Positions 29,214-38,739 of a DNA stretch of 64,000 bases are shown in pieces. Made by a program: the position numbers and the translations under genes. Numbering within the stretch: the first letter of the stretch is position 1; each line of letters opens with the position of its first letter. Source of the DNA: Erwinia sp. S63 (GTDB taxonomy: Bacteria > Pseudomonadota > Gammaproteobacteria > Enterobacterales > Enterobacteriaceae); NCBI RefSeq assembly GCF_016625195.1, contig NZ_JACVUP010000013.1:124001-188000 (forward strand), written 5' to 3'. The notes under the pieces were generated by a model, which searched no databases, was not told where the DNA came from, and saw nothing but the letters and a program-made list of their open reading frames with translations.

Positions 29214-30536
29214 ATGAGCGCGAGTCAGTCTTTACAAAAGCCATCGCAAGGCGGTGCCAAAACCATCTTTAGCGTTACCAGCGGTAACTTTCTTGAGATG
29301 TACGATTTCATGGTGTTTGGCTATTACGCTACGGCGATCGCCAAAACCTTTTTCCCCGGAGATGACCCCTTTGCATCCCTGATGCTCACGCTGATGACCT
29401 TCGGCGCGGGCTTCCTGATGCGTCCGCTCGGCGCGATTATTCTCGGTGCCTACATCGACCACCACGGTCGCCGTAAAGGGCTGTTGCTGACGCTGGGCTT
29501 GATGGCGTTGGGTACGCTTACCATCGCCCTGGTGCCAGGCTATGCCACCCTGGGTGCCGCCGCACCGATTCTGATTCTGCTGGGTCGTTTGCTGCAGGGC
29601 TTTTCTGCGGGCGTGGAGTTGGGCGGTGTGTCAGTGTATCTGTCTGAAGTGGCGCCAAAAGGACGCAAAGGATTCTATGTCAGCTGGCAGTCCGGTAGTC
29701 AGCAGGTCGCAGTGATCTTCGCTGCACTGCTCGGCTTGGGTCTGAACCATCTGCTGGCGAAGGATGCGGTGACCGAGTGGGGCTGGCGTATTCCGTTCGT
29801 GGTCGGTTGTATGATTGTGCCGTTCCTGTTCTGGATCCGCCGCATGCTGGAAGAAACCGAAGCGTTCAGCAAACGCAAGCAGCATCCTTCCATGGGACAG
29901 ATTATGCGCTCGGTCGGTGAGAACTGGGCATTGGTGCTGGCGGGCATGCTGATGGTGGTGACCACCACGGTGATGTTCTACATGATCACCGCCTTCACCC
30001 CGACTTTTGGCAAAACCGTGTTGATGATGAGCGACGAGCAGAGCTTTATGGTGACGCTGTTCGTCGGTATCTCTAACCTGATCTGGCTGCCGGTGATGGG
30101 CTCGCTGTCAGACCGCATAGGACGCCGTCCGCTGCTGATCACCTTTACTATTCTGATGATTCTTACCACCTGGCCGGTGCTGCACTGGCTGGTGGGATCG
30201 CCCACCTTTGCGCATCTGGTGGAAGCGGAATTGTGGTTATCGTTCCTGTATGCCAGCTATAACGGGGCGATGGTGGTCTATCTGGCGGAAATTATGCCGG
30301 CTGAAGTGCGCGCCACCGGTTTCTCTCTGGCGTATAGCCTGGCGACCGCGCTGTTTGGTGGCTTCACGCCAGCGGTTTCAAGCTACCTGATCCATGCTAC
30401 TGGCGATAAAGCGATGCCCGGCGTGTGGTTGTCATTCGCGGCGGTGTGCGGATTGATCGGCACGCTGCTGATTGGCCGCATGGTGAAACAGTATCAGGCG
30501 CGCCATGGTGGCACGCCGGTGGGAGCTTCGCTGTAA
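29214..30536 (+). CDS. MFS citrate/tricarboxylate:proton symporter (CitA/CitH-like, MHS family)
   Basis: A 440-residue twelve-helix major facilitator of the metabolite:H+ symporter family. [76 protein letters not shown] and [14 protein letters not shown] follow the CitA/CitH citrate-proton symporters closely. The [12 protein letters not shown] loop is the MFS signature between helices 2 and 3. It would import citrate or a related tricarboxylate with protons under oxic conditions. AAGGACAAT precedes the ATG. It stands alone, between two terminators. Confidence 0.87.
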   Translation: MSASQSLQKPSQGGAKTIFSVTSGNFLEMYDFMVFGYYATAIAKTFFPGDDPFASLMLTLMTFGAGFLMRPLGAIILGAYIDHHGRRKGLLLTLGLMALGTLTIALVPGYATLGAAAPILILLGRLLQGFSAGVELGGVSVYLSEVAPKGRKGFYVSWQSGSQQVAVIFAALLGLGLNHLLAKDAVTEWGWRIPFVVGCMIVPFLFWIRRMLEETEAFSKRKQHPSMGQIMRSVGENWALVLAGMLMVVTTTVMFYMITAFTPTFGKTVLMMSDEQSFMVTLFVGISNLIWLPVMGSLSDRIGRRPLLITFTILMILTTWPVLHWLVGSPTFAHLVEAELWLSFLYASYNGAMVVYLAEIMPAEVRATGFSLAYSLATALFGGFTPAVSSYLIHATGDKAMPGVWLSFAAVCGLIGTLLIGRMVKQYQARHGGTPVGASL

Positions 30537-30588
30537 CGCCCTGGCTGACAACGGGTCTCATGCCAGCCCGTTAAGAAGCGATTCGAAT

Positions 30589-30622
30589 AAAGCAGCCCCT
30601 TTCTGAAGTGGCTGCTTTTTTA
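30589..30622 (+). terminator. Terminator of the MFS symporter gene
   Basis: The stem AAAGCAGCC / GGCTGCTTT is followed by TTTTATTT, 52 bases after the stop codon. Confidence 0.85.
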
Positions 30623-30699
30623 TTTATGCAGATGTGTGGGTATGGCGCAGTGAAGCGCAATCATCGGGCCTACAAACGGCATCGTCGCCCATGCCCTGC

Positions 30700-31665
30700 C
30701 TAAAACGACAGATCCACCACCACGCTATCCGTATAACTCCCCGCCGCTGGCGTATTCTGCGTCGTCAAAATCTGCGCTGTATAAGTGAAGTTGCGCGTCA
30801 CCAGATCCGCGTTCAGAGAGGTGGCGCTGGCACTGCTCCAGCGGTCGGTGCCCGTCGGTCCCCAACGCGTGGTGGTGGTGGTGCCTTTATAAATATCATA
30901 AGCCAGCCGGTTGGTGCCGCTCGCCATCTGGCGGGTGGTGCCGCTGTAGTAGCTGCCATTGCTCAACCCCACAGTGAAGGTGCTACCTTTGGAACACACC
31001 ACGTTAATCGTCTGCTGCACCGTGGAGAAACTCCCCACCAAGGGTGCACTGCCAAAACTCACGTTGGGCGCGGTGATGGTGGTGCAATCATTGGTCACAA
31101 CCAGGTTAACGGTAATCGGCATGGCGGTGCCAGTGCTGGTTTGTACTGTTCCTACGCATAAACCTGCTACGTTCAACCCGGCACATACTGTATAGCTCAC
31201 CGTGAGCGTAATCGTCGTCGTGTAACTGCCTGCGGCAATCACCTGTCCAGGCACTGTGCGGAAATAGAGCGGAATATTGAAATTGAGCGTGCTGCCCAGT
31301 GTTAACAATGCCGATGAACTGTAAACGTGGTTAGACCCCTGTGTGAGTTCGCTGGCACAGGCGCTGTCGATACACATCTGAATCGGAATACTGTCCGTGC
31401 CGGTGCTGGCGGTTTTCAACACGGCACGCGTGCCGCTGAGATAGGTGGCGGTGGTAAAGGCGTAGGTGACATTATCGGTGCCCAACAGCGAAAGCGTGCC
31501 TGTTCCACAGTTAACGTTGGTGATGCTGGAAGTGGCTTGCGCGGTAGACCCCACTGCAAAGGTGGTCACGGAACCAAAGGTTGCCGTCGGCGCTGAAAGC
31601 GAACAGGCCGCATAACTCATACCAGGCAGCAGAAACAGCGCCAGCAGCAAAAGAAACTTTCTCAT
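30700..31665 (-). CDS. Archaic chaperone-usher pilus tip adhesin, two spore-coat-U domains (CsuE-like)
   Basis: A 321-residue secreted protein: signal peptide (cleaved after MSYA, before ACSLSAP), then two spore coat protein U domains (about 20-165 and 175-321). Both begin with a cysteine and a TFGSV/SFGSAPLVG strand and end in an alternating beta strand (SYTDSVVVDLSF at the very C terminus). Two-domain SCPU proteins at the 3' end of such operons are tip adhesins like CsuE of Acinetobacter, whose hydrophobic fingers bind abiotic surfaces. The start ATG overlaps the usher stop (ATGA), with AGGAA eight bases upstream. Confidence 0.85.
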   Translation of the reverse strand: MRKFLLLLALFLLPGMSYAACSLSAPTATFGSVTTFAVGSTAQATSSITNVNCGTGTLSLLGTDNVTYAFTTATYLSGTRAVLKTASTGTDSIPIQMCIDSACASELTQGSNHVYSSSALLTLGSTLNFNIPLYFRTVPGQVIAAGSYTTTITLTVSYTVCAGLNVAGLCVGTVQTSTGTAMPITVNLVVTNDCTTITAPNVSFGSAPLVGSFSTVQQTINVVCSKGSTFTVGLSNGSYYSGTTRQMASGTNRLAYDIYKGTTTTTRWGPTGTDRWSSASATSLNADLVTRNFTYTAQILTTQNTPAAGSYTDSVVVDLSF

Positions 31666-34097
31666 GGTGAAATTCCTGACTGTGAATTATTGGCCGTGCT
31701 GACCGCTGAACCCGGTGCGGGTGGCGGCAGATCGCACGTCAGCGGACCGTAAGTTTCCAGCGCTTTGGGCTGGCCGTTGGCAATGGTCAGCGTGGTATCA
31801 CAACTGCGTCCATCTGGCGTCACCACATGAATTGGGTTTTCAGCGCTCAGATTCTCCATCCAGACAATGCCATCCCATCCGATATATTCCGTCCCCTGAT
31901 TCGGGCGTAACACCTGGCTGGAGATCGGCAACGGTTGCCCCTGTTTATCGTGCAGCACCACGCTGGCGGCACGCAGGCGTTCCACCGGGAAGTTCAGCAG
32001 ATAACCGCTTTTCCGTTTCACCGCGAAACGCTGTTCCACCTTCGGCGCGGTGCGATCGGCAGGTAAATCCAGGGTATCGATATCGTATTTCGCGCCGTAA
32101 TAGCTGCTGATCGATGGCACCAGCAAATAGCCCTGGTTATCGGTTCGTCCCATAGACTGGTTTTCATAACGCACCGTGACATCCGGATAATCGGTTTTCA
32201 CCACCACGAACGCATCATTGATATCGTTAGCGGCAAATACGCGGTTATCCATCAGCACCAGCGAACCGGTGAAATCGGCCCACTGCGTGGTGTTGTCGTT
32301 ATCGCCGTAGAATCCGGCAGAGGTGTCGATTTTGTTGTTGCGATAGCGCAGGCTCGCCTGACGATAATCACCGCTGTTTCCTCCCTGATTGGCCCATGCC
32401 GCATCGTAAGAGAAGCCGCCATCGGTTGGCATCGCGCGCGATACGTAGAGGCGCTGGTTGTTGTTGCCCTGTTGATCGCGCTCGTAGCTCACCGAAGCAC
32501 TGCTCTGCTCGCCGAATGGGATTACCAGCGAGATAGCGCCGCTCCAGTCACCCTGTTCCTGATCGCGGCTGGCGGAGATATACAGGCTGCTGTTACCCCA
32601 CAGATTTTTACTCCACGACAGGTTCCATAAGCGGGTGCGATCGCCCGATCCGCCGGCAATATCAAAGTAGGCCAGGCCCAGACTGCCATATTGATTGAGT
32701 GACACGCTGGCGGTGTACTGCGCACTGCGTCGCGCCAGTGAGTAGCTGGTGTTGGCGCTGTCGCCCCGACTGCCGACCAGCGCCAGATTGCCGTAATCGG
32801 CGGTGCGTAATACATGCTGCGTGCCGATACTGAACCAGCTGTTGTTGTATTGATAACCCCAACTGTATTGCGTGCCAGGTTTACCCTCCATCTGACTTTG
32901 TGCCAGCGCACCATTCACCACGCCCCAACTGCCGAGCTTCACCAATCCCCCCGCGCCGCCGGTGGCCACGCTGTCGCTGCCTTCCGCATGGCTCTCCAGC
33001 GTCAGCCAGTCGGTTAACCCATAACGATAAGAGCCGCTGGCTGCTGCTGCGCCATAGTCAAAGTTCTCCAGCCCGTAGTTTTCACGAATAGCACCGGCCG
33101 AAAAGGAGTAATCCGACAAACCCTGTCGCAACAGGCTGCTGGAGACATAAAACGGCAGCGTGGTAGTGACCTGGCGCCCCAAGGCATCGGTGGTGGTGAT
33201 CACCGCATCGCCCGCGCCATTAACGAACGGCACATTGGTCAGCGACCACGGCCCCGGCTGCACATTGGCTTGTGTGCTGCGATAACCGTTAATAAACAGA
33301 TCGACGGAAGAGGGCACTGCGGCCTGGCCGGAGAACGCCGGTAGCGGGTAAGTGACCAAATCCGGACGCACGCTGAAATCACGCGCGATTTGCACGCCGC
33401 CCAGGCGCACGCTGTTACTCCAGCTCAGCGCATCGGTGACCAGATCCCCGGCGCGCCAGCTAATCGCATTGTTCTCATCTTCATTGCTGAACCAGGTATC
33501 GTAGCGAATGTATCCCTCTTGCTGGCCGCTGACGCCGCCTTCAAGCTGTTGGGTATACACGCCATTAGTGGAGAATTGCCCGACCGGACCAAATACGCGC
33601 AGCTCATTCCAGCTCGACAGGCGCGATCCGGCATTATCGGTACGCGTGGCGTAGAAATCGTAATTGAGCAGTGCACCGTTACTGGCTCGCCCCGGATAGT
33701 GTGGGCCGCGCTGATCTTTACCGATCACCTGGCCGGGCAGCCAGGCGGGCGGAACGGTGAGTAACAGGCGCTGACGGCGCTCGTCATATTCCACTTTCAT
33801 GTCCGCAAGTTGATTCACATCGATTTGCTCGCCCTGGAGTTTCTCCGCTGGGATACCGGCGCGTTGTAAATCGCCACTGCGCAGCCAGAAGTCCCCATTT
33901 TTGCGCTCAACCGGCACGATATCGCCGCGCGCGTTCTGGTTCACCACTAACTCCAGCATGTATTGCTGTCCACTGGTGGTGTTTTCCAGCGCAGGGGGCG
34001 GTGGTAGTTCGGAAAAGGTCTCCGCACTACTGATTTGAGGTAACAGACATAGCACACTGGCCACCGCCAACGTGCAGGGATGCAGCGAGAACCTCAT
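31662..34097 (-). CDS. Archaic chaperone-usher outer membrane usher (CsuD-like)
   Basis: An 811-residue outer-membrane usher with a signal peptide (to about ISSA), an N-terminal chaperone-binding domain, a long beta barrel broken by a plug domain, and C-terminal domains (GYLLNFPVERLRAASVVL, RSCDTTLTIANGQ). DLFINGYRSTQANVQPGPWSLTNVPFVNGAGDA is the usher/FimD-type signature. It assembles and exports the pilus. The ATG at 34097 shares one base with the chaperone stop codon (TGATG). An in-frame TTG one codon earlier is less likely. Confidence 0.9.
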   Translation of the reverse strand: MRFSLHPCTLAVASVLCLLPQISSAETFSELPPPPALENTTSGQQYMLELVVNQNARGDIVPVERKNGDFWLRSGDLQRAGIPAEKLQGEQIDVNQLADMKVEYDERRQRLLLTVPPAWLPGQVIGKDQRGPHYPGRASNGALLNYDFYATRTDNAGSRLSSWNELRVFGPVGQFSTNGVYTQQLEGGVSGQQEGYIRYDTWFSNEDENNAISWRAGDLVTDALSWSNSVRLGGVQIARDFSVRPDLVTYPLPAFSGQAAVPSSVDLFINGYRSTQANVQPGPWSLTNVPFVNGAGDAVITTTDALGRQVTTTLPFYVSSSLLRQGLSDYSFSAGAIRENYGLENFDYGAAAASGSYRYGLTDWLTLESHAEGSDSVATGGAGGLVKLGSWGVVNGALAQSQMEGKPGTQYSWGYQYNNSWFSIGTQHVLRTADYGNLALVGSRGDSANTSYSLARRSAQYTASVSLNQYGSLGLAYFDIAGGSGDRTRLWNLSWSKNLWGNSSLYISASRDQEQGDWSGAISLVIPFGEQSSASVSYERDQQGNNNQRLYVSRAMPTDGGFSYDAAWANQGGNSGDYRQASLRYRNNKIDTSAGFYGDNDNTTQWADFTGSLVLMDNRVFAANDINDAFVVVKTDYPDVTVRYENQSMGRTDNQGYLLVPSISSYYGAKYDIDTLDLPADRTAPKVEQRFAVKRKSGYLLNFPVERLRAASVVLHDKQGQPLPISSQVLRPNQGTEYIGWDGIVWMENLSAENPIHVVTPDGRSCDTTLTIANGQPKALETYGPLTCDLPPPAPGSAVSTANNSQSGISP

Positions 34098-34792
34098 CAA
34101 CGCGCGGCCGCGCTGCTCCAGTGCCCTTTATTTACTTCTGCGGACAGCTCACCGCTCACGCTGCTGGTTAATGGCCAGCGGTTACTGCTGTTTGCCAGCA
34201 CATAGCCAAACAGGCCATTGCCCAGGCGGCGGCCACCAATGGTGACATTACTCAGCCGCGCATGGCCGTTGCCCCGGTTAGTCAGTTCCAGCCAGTGCTT
34301 GCCACCACTGTCCACCTGTTGCCAGCTCAGTTGCGGCTTCGCACTGTCGCTGGTGACGCCATTACCATAGACAAACAGCGGCACCGAATAGCGCATCTGG
34401 AAGGTCAGTCCCGCCTGATTTTCGCCGGGCGTGCGCGGCGTAGGAATTTCATCCAGCACCACGCGATAGGACATTTCGCGTCCCGCTTCCGGTGGGCCCT
34501 GTTTAATAAGACGCACCAGCTGTTTCTGACCCGGCTCCAGGCGCACCATCGGCGGGCTGGCGACCACTTGCTGCTGGGTTTGATACTGTTCCTGGCCGCC
34601 TACCTGCAGCCAGCTAAAGATGCGCACCTGCATCATGGTGGTAGCATTCCCACGGTTTTCCAGCCACAACTCACTGGCTTTCTCATCAGGGTTAATAGCC
34701 GGGTCGATTGGCCAAATCATCAGCGAATTGGCGGCGTGGGCGGCAGGCATTAGTGCCATGATAAACAACAGTAACAGGGCGCGCAGGTTCAT
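34097..34792 (-). CDS. Periplasmic pilus chaperone (CsuC-like)
   Basis: A 231-residue PapD-fold chaperone with a signal peptide (cleaved before ANSLMIWPIDPAI). It has two immunoglobulin-like domains; SELWLENRGNATTMMQVRIFSW and QKQLVRLI supply the subunit-binding strands, with the basic anchor residues in RLIKQG, and SYRVVLDEIP follows. It carries pilin subunits through the periplasm to the usher by donor-strand complementation. Its gene sits between the minor subunit and the usher, the usual archaic-system order. AAGGATG precedes the ATG. Confidence 0.9.
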   Translation of the reverse strand: MNLRALLLLFIMALMPAAHAANSLMIWPIDPAINPDEKASELWLENRGNATTMMQVRIFSWLQVGGQEQYQTQQQVVASPPMVRLEPGQKQLVRLIKQGPPEAGREMSYRVVLDEIPTPRTPGENQAGLTFQMRYSVPLFVYGNGVTSDSAKPQLSWQQVDSGGKHWLELTNRGNGHARLSNVTIGGRRLGNGLFGYVLANSSNRWPLTSSVSGELSAEVNKGHWSSAAAR

Positions 34793-34820
34793 GATTATTC
34801 ATCCTTCTTTATCACTTCCG

Positions 34821-35336
34821 TTACCAGCTAAGCGTAACGGTTAAGGTGTCGGTATAAGTGCCGGCGCGCGTGGGGCCAGGCAGCGTTAACAGGCCATAAA
34901 TCGGCAAAGTAATGTTATTGGCGTTGCTGTAACTCAGCGCCACGGCGCTGTTCACGGGAATCGCCGTGGTGTGTGCCACATTGGTATAGAGGTAATAGGG
35001 CACGGTATTGGTATTGCCCGAGACCTTGAGATTGCGAGTCGAGGAGTAATTGCTGCCGCCGTCGATGCTCATGCTGACGGCAGTGCCTGGCGTGCAGGCA
35101 AGGGTGATGGTGGTGCTTTGCACATAGCTGGCGCTCACGCTGCTGGACGACACGCCAGATTGCGTACCGAAATTAAGCGTGCCAAAGACCCCGGTATTGG
35201 TACCGGAGACAACACAGCCTGCCACTACTGACGCAGAGACCTGAAAGGTTGCGGTTGGCAACCCCCAGGCAGAGACGCTCCCTATCAGCAGGGCCAGGCC
35301 GCCTGCAATGTGTGCCCAACGCTGCACCACGGCCAC
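34821..35336 (-). CDS. Spore-coat-U domain pilus subunit (minor)
   Basis: A 171-residue secreted SCPU domain protein. After the signal peptide (cleaved near SAWG), the fold begins TATFQVSASVVAGCVVSGTNTG and ends AGTYTDTLTVTLSW, the donor-accepting strand pattern. It is probably a minor pilin or adaptor subunit like CsuA or CsuB. The start is GTG at 35336, but nearby in-frame GTG codons make the exact start uncertain. It lies 22 bases after the first subunit gene. Confidence 0.82.
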   Translation of the reverse strand: MAVVQRWAHIAGGLALLIGSVSAWGLPTATFQVSASVVAGCVVSGTNTGVFGTLNFGTQSGVSSSSVSASYVQSTTITLACTPGTAVSMSIDGGSNYSSTRNLKVSGNTNTVPYYLYTNVAHTTAIPVNSAVALSYSNANNITLPIYGLLTLPGPTRAGTYTDTLTVTLSW

Positions 35337-35358
35337 CCTGATTACTCCACTACTGACC

Positions 35359-35928
35359 TCAGTAATTCACCGCAACGTTTATCGTATCGGTGTAAGTGCC
35401 TGCCGGGATCAGTGGGTTGAATCCGCCGCCCACCACACGACCGTAAATGGCGTAGTTGGTGCCTAAGGTCGGGTCCGTAGTGCCACTTGCCGCAATGTTG
35501 GTGTTATTGGCAATGGCGGTAGTGAACGCCGCATCGCTATACAGGGTATAGGCAATGCCCTGGGTGTTGTTGGAGCCGAGAATCAGATAGCGTGGCTGGC
35601 CGCTAACGGTGCCATAAATGGTCGCTGGCGCGGCGTTACTGCTGGTGACCTGCACGTTAAATGTTTGTCCCGTGGTGCAGCGTACGTAAATACCATTACC
35701 CGATGCGCCGACTAAGGTGGCGTTCAGGGTGTCAAAGGTCGCCGCGCTGCTACCAAAGTTCAGGGTACCGAAGTTGACACCCGTGGTGGCAGACTGACCA
35801 TTCACCAGGCAACCGGTGGTCAGGGTCAGGGTCGCATTAATGGTTCCCGTTGTGGTGGCGGCAAAAGCCGCGGTAGGGGCGAGCACTACGCTCAGGCTGG
35901 ACGCCAAAAGAAAAAGCTTGAGTTTCAT
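35359..35928 (-). CDS. Spore-coat-U domain major pilus subunit (CsuA/B-like)
   Basis: A 189-residue secreted SCPU protein, first gene of the operon and therefore probably the major pilin. The signal peptide ends AAFA; the mature protein starts ATTTGTINATLTLTTGCLVNG and ends GTYTDTINVAVNY. It is rich in Thr, Gly and Asn, as usual for these beta-sandwich subunits. The ATG at 35928 has AAGGA six bases upstream; an ATG two codons earlier abuts the ribosome site. A consensus RcsAB box lies 120 bases upstream. Confidence 0.85.
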   Translation of the reverse strand: MKLKLFLLASSLSVVLAPTAAFAATTTGTINATLTLTTGCLVNGQSATTGVNFGTLNFGSSAATFDTLNATLVGASGNGIYVRCTTGQTFNVQVTSSNAAPATIYGTVSGQPRYLILGSNNTQGIAYTLYSDAAFTTAIANNTNIAASGTTDPTLGTNYAIYGRVVGGGFNPLIPAGTYTDTINVAVNY

Positions 35929-36477
35929 AATCATTCCTTACTGATTATCCAAGGTCATTGCTTTTTCACCTGGTGATTCATTTATGTAAACGAATCCGAA
36001 TTCAAACAAGAGCCACGATCGGCTTAACCGCGTAAGTGCCCGACATCTAGGAATATTCTTAGATGATGGGTTAATGATTTATATCAGTTTTCTTTACTAT
36101 AGATCAGCAAATCAACACTTGGGACGTTGCGCTTAGATTTTTCATTAATCAATTCACACTTTTCGCCGATAACTCAGTAATCGCAAGGGGTGACAACAGG
36201 TTAAAAAAACTAAACAGCGAGTGATTTAACCCTCTACCGCGATTAACCGTTCAATGCTATGTTCGTGCATTAATCAGATATTATTAATTTTTCTGACTGC
36301 GACAGACGATGAAAAACAAAAAACATAGCGCGGTGTTTCCAGAATTGTCTGGATCGGCTCCTCCCTCTGCCTCACTGCGTGCGGTCATTACTCACCCTTA
36401 ATCAATGTTCTCGAACTCTTTGAATTTTTTTGACGATACAGCACCTGCTCTGCAGCGGGCTGAGTTTAGGAGCGCAC
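35929..36477. other. AT-rich divergent regulatory region between pilus operon and MHYT gene
   Basis: A 549-base gap without a convincing gene. It must hold the pilus promoter (minus strand) and the promoter of the first MHYT-GGDEF-EAL gene (plus strand). The one clear element is the RcsAB box at 36048-36061. Such long AT-rich upstream regions in enterobacteria are often bound by H-NS, which is an inference here. Confidence 0.5.
36048..36061 (-). promoter_or_regulatory. RcsAB box upstream of the pilus operon
   Basis: On the minus strand the sequence reads TAAGAATATTCCTA, identical to the RcsAB-box consensus, and the palindrome extends by three more bases on each side. It is 120 bases before the major pilin start and about 417 before the MHYT gene. 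The RcsB/RcsA phosphorelay controls capsule, flagella and biofilm genes in this family of bacteria. Confidence 0.7.
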
Positions 36478-38580
36478 ATGCTGCTGGTTACCTGGGATAG
36501 CGTTCTGGTCACGGTTTCATTAATCGTGGCCTTCATTGCTGCGTTTACCGCACTGGATACGGCCGGACGCGTCGCGGTATCACGCGGCTGTCTGGCAAAA
36601 ATGTGGCTGGTCGGCGGCGGCACCGCCATGGGCATTGGTATTTGGGCGATGCACTTTATCGGCATGCTGGCGATGATGATGCCGATGACCATGCGTTACG
36701 ACATCACTCTCACCGCGCTTTCCCTGCTGGTGGCGATCCTCTCGTCCATCTTTGCCTTCGCGCAGGGCGTTCAGGGTAGCCATCTGACCCCACGTCGGCT
36801 GGTGCGTGGCACCCTGATACTCGGCAGCGGCGTGGTGGCGATGCATTTCACCGGCATGAATGCCCTGTTGATTGAACCGGCGATTCGCTGGGATCTGCCG
36901 CTGGTCGCGCTCTCCGTGGTGATTGCCTATGCCGCTTCAGGTGCGGCACTGTGGCTGGCGTTTCATCTGCGTCAGGGCGAGAGTGTGTGGATTATGCGCG
37001 TCTGCGCGGCACTGGTGATGGGTATTGCCATCGCCGGGATGCACTACTCCGGCATGGCTGCGGCGGAGTACAGCATGCCGAGCACCATGCAGCAGCATCA
37101 TGGCATCAGTGAGGATGGACTGGCGGTGTGGGTGACCATTATCACGCTGTCCATTCTCGGCCTCACGCTGCTGGTTTCGATGCTGGACGCCCAGCTGCGC
37201 GCGGCGCGTCTGGCGGCCAAGCTCAAGCGTGCCAACAGTGAACTGCGCCAGCTGGCGATGCATGACAATCTCACTTCGCTTCCCAACCGCGTGCTGCTGG
37301 AGCAGCAGCTGACGGCGCAGATCAAGCAAGCCACTTTGCAGGATGAGACTTTTGCGCTGATGTTTATGGATCTCGACGGCTTTAAAGCGGTCAATGATAC
37401 CTGGGGCCATCACGTGGGCGACCGCTTGTTGATTGCGGTGGCTGAGCGCTTGCGCGCGCAGTTGGGTGCGGACGTGCTACTGGCGCGACTCGGGGGCGAT
37501 GAATTTGTGCTGCTGTGTCCGCAATACCATGATTTGCAAGCCTCAGCGCTGGCGCAGCAGCTGGTGAATGCCATTGATTTGCCGTTCGAGCTGGATCGTT
37601 ACTCACTGCGGGTGTCGCTGAGTATCGGCATCGTGGTGTTCCCGCAGCACGGTCGTAGCCAGCAGGAGATGATGTTCAACGCCGACTCCGCCATGTATCA
37701 CACCAAGCACAGCGGCCGAAACGGCTGGTGCCTGTTTGAACCGGTGATGAGCGCCGTGGCACAGCATCAGCTGGCGCTGGCGAATGACCTGTGGAATGCG
37801 CTGGAATATCAGGAAATGTGCCTGTTCTATCAGCCAAAATTCCGCGCAGGCGGCACGGTGCTGATGGGCTTCGAAGCGCTGCTGCGCTGGCAGCATCCGC
37901 GTCGCGGTTTACTGATGCCGGATATGTTCCTGCCGCGTGCTGAGAAAACCGGGCAAATCGTGGCGCTGGGCAATTGGGTAATCAACGAAGCGTGCCGTCA
38001 GTTAAAGCAGTGGCACGATGAAGGCCATCGTGACTGGAGCGTATCGGTCAATCTTTCAGCGTTGCAGTTCCATCAGCGCGATCTTATCGATAGCTTACGC
38101 CATGCACTGCTGCGCTATCAGCTGCCAGAGGGCGCGCTGATGCTGGAGATTACCGAGAATATCGCGATGCGCGATCCGCAGTTCAGCCAAATGCGCATTG
38201 CCGAGTTGCACCAGCTGGGTGTGAAAGTGGCGATCGATAACTTCGGCATCGGCTATGCCAATTTACTGCATCTGAAGCATCTGGAAGCGACCGAGCTGAA
38301 AATCGATCGCGCCTTTATTAACAGCCTGCGAGCCGACAGCGAAGACGCCACCGTCGTGAGCGCGATGCTGACGCTGGCACAAAGTCTCAATCTGCGCATG
38401 GTGGCCGAGGGAGTGGAAACCGAGGAGCAACAGCGTCTGCTGACCGGACTCGGTTTCGACACGCTGCAGGGCTATCTGCTGGGCAAGCCCACACCGGCAG
38501 AGCGTGTCGGTGAATTTACCGCTGCGCTTACTGTACCGCCGCTGTTTGCAGAGCACCCGCTGCCATTAACCAGCGCCTGA
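36478..38580 (+). CDS. MHYT-GGDEF-EAL membrane protein, EAL site partly altered
   Basis: A 700-residue protein. Seven hydrophobic segments in residues 1-240 carry three MHYT repeats (AMHFIGM, AMHFTGM, GMHYSGM), proposed to bind copper and sense gas or redox. GGDEF is intact at 339-343, with MDLDGFKAVND before it; the RxxD inhibitory site is absent. The EAL domain keeps FEALLRW (EAL 466-468), but the metal-binding pair usually DD in DDFGTGYSSL reads DNFGIGYANL (587-588). The protein may therefore make c-di-GMP while degrading it poorly. The ATG at 36478 has AGGAG six bases upstream. It is a tandem paralog of the next gene. Confidence 0.9.
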   Translation: MLLVTWDSVLVTVSLIVAFIAAFTALDTAGRVAVSRGCLAKMWLVGGGTAMGIGIWAMHFIGMLAMMMPMTMRYDITLTALSLLVAILSSIFAFAQGVQGSHLTPRRLVRGTLILGSGVVAMHFTGMNALLIEPAIRWDLPLVALSVVIAYAASGAALWLAFHLRQGESVWIMRVCAALVMGIAIAGMHYSGMAAAEYSMPSTMQQHHGISEDGLAVWVTIITLSILGLTLLVSMLDAQLRAARLAAKLKRANSELRQLAMHDNLTSLPNRVLLEQQLTAQIKQATLQDETFALMFMDLDGFKAVNDTWGHHVGDRLLIAVAERLRAQLGADVLLARLGGDEFVLLCPQYHDLQASALAQQLVNAIDLPFELDRYSLRVSLSIGIVVFPQHGRSQQEMMFNADSAMYHTKHSGRNGWCLFEPVMSAVAQHQLALANDLWNALEYQEMCLFYQPKFRAGGTVLMGFEALLRWQHPRRGLLMPDMFLPRAEKTGQIVALGNWVINEACRQLKQWHDEGHRDWSVSVNLSALQFHQRDLIDSLRHALLRYQLPEGALMLEITENIAMRDPQFSQMRIAELHQLGVKVAIDNFGIGYANLLHLKHLEATELKIDRAFINSLRADSEDATVVSAMLTLAQSLNLRMVAEGVETEEQQRLLTGLGFDTLQGYLLGKPTPAERVGEFTAALTVPPLFAEHPLPLTSA

Positions 38581-38739
38581 TAAACATTTTTTATTTTCTT
38601 CCACATCGGAAGGTTTCATCGTTCAAAGACTCAAATCGGCAGTGATCCTGCCGATAAAACACACAATAAAACCTATAGCCTTGACTTTTTTTCATAACAC
38701 CACAGCTGATTGATAACGGCTTTAACTTGGGAAATCACT

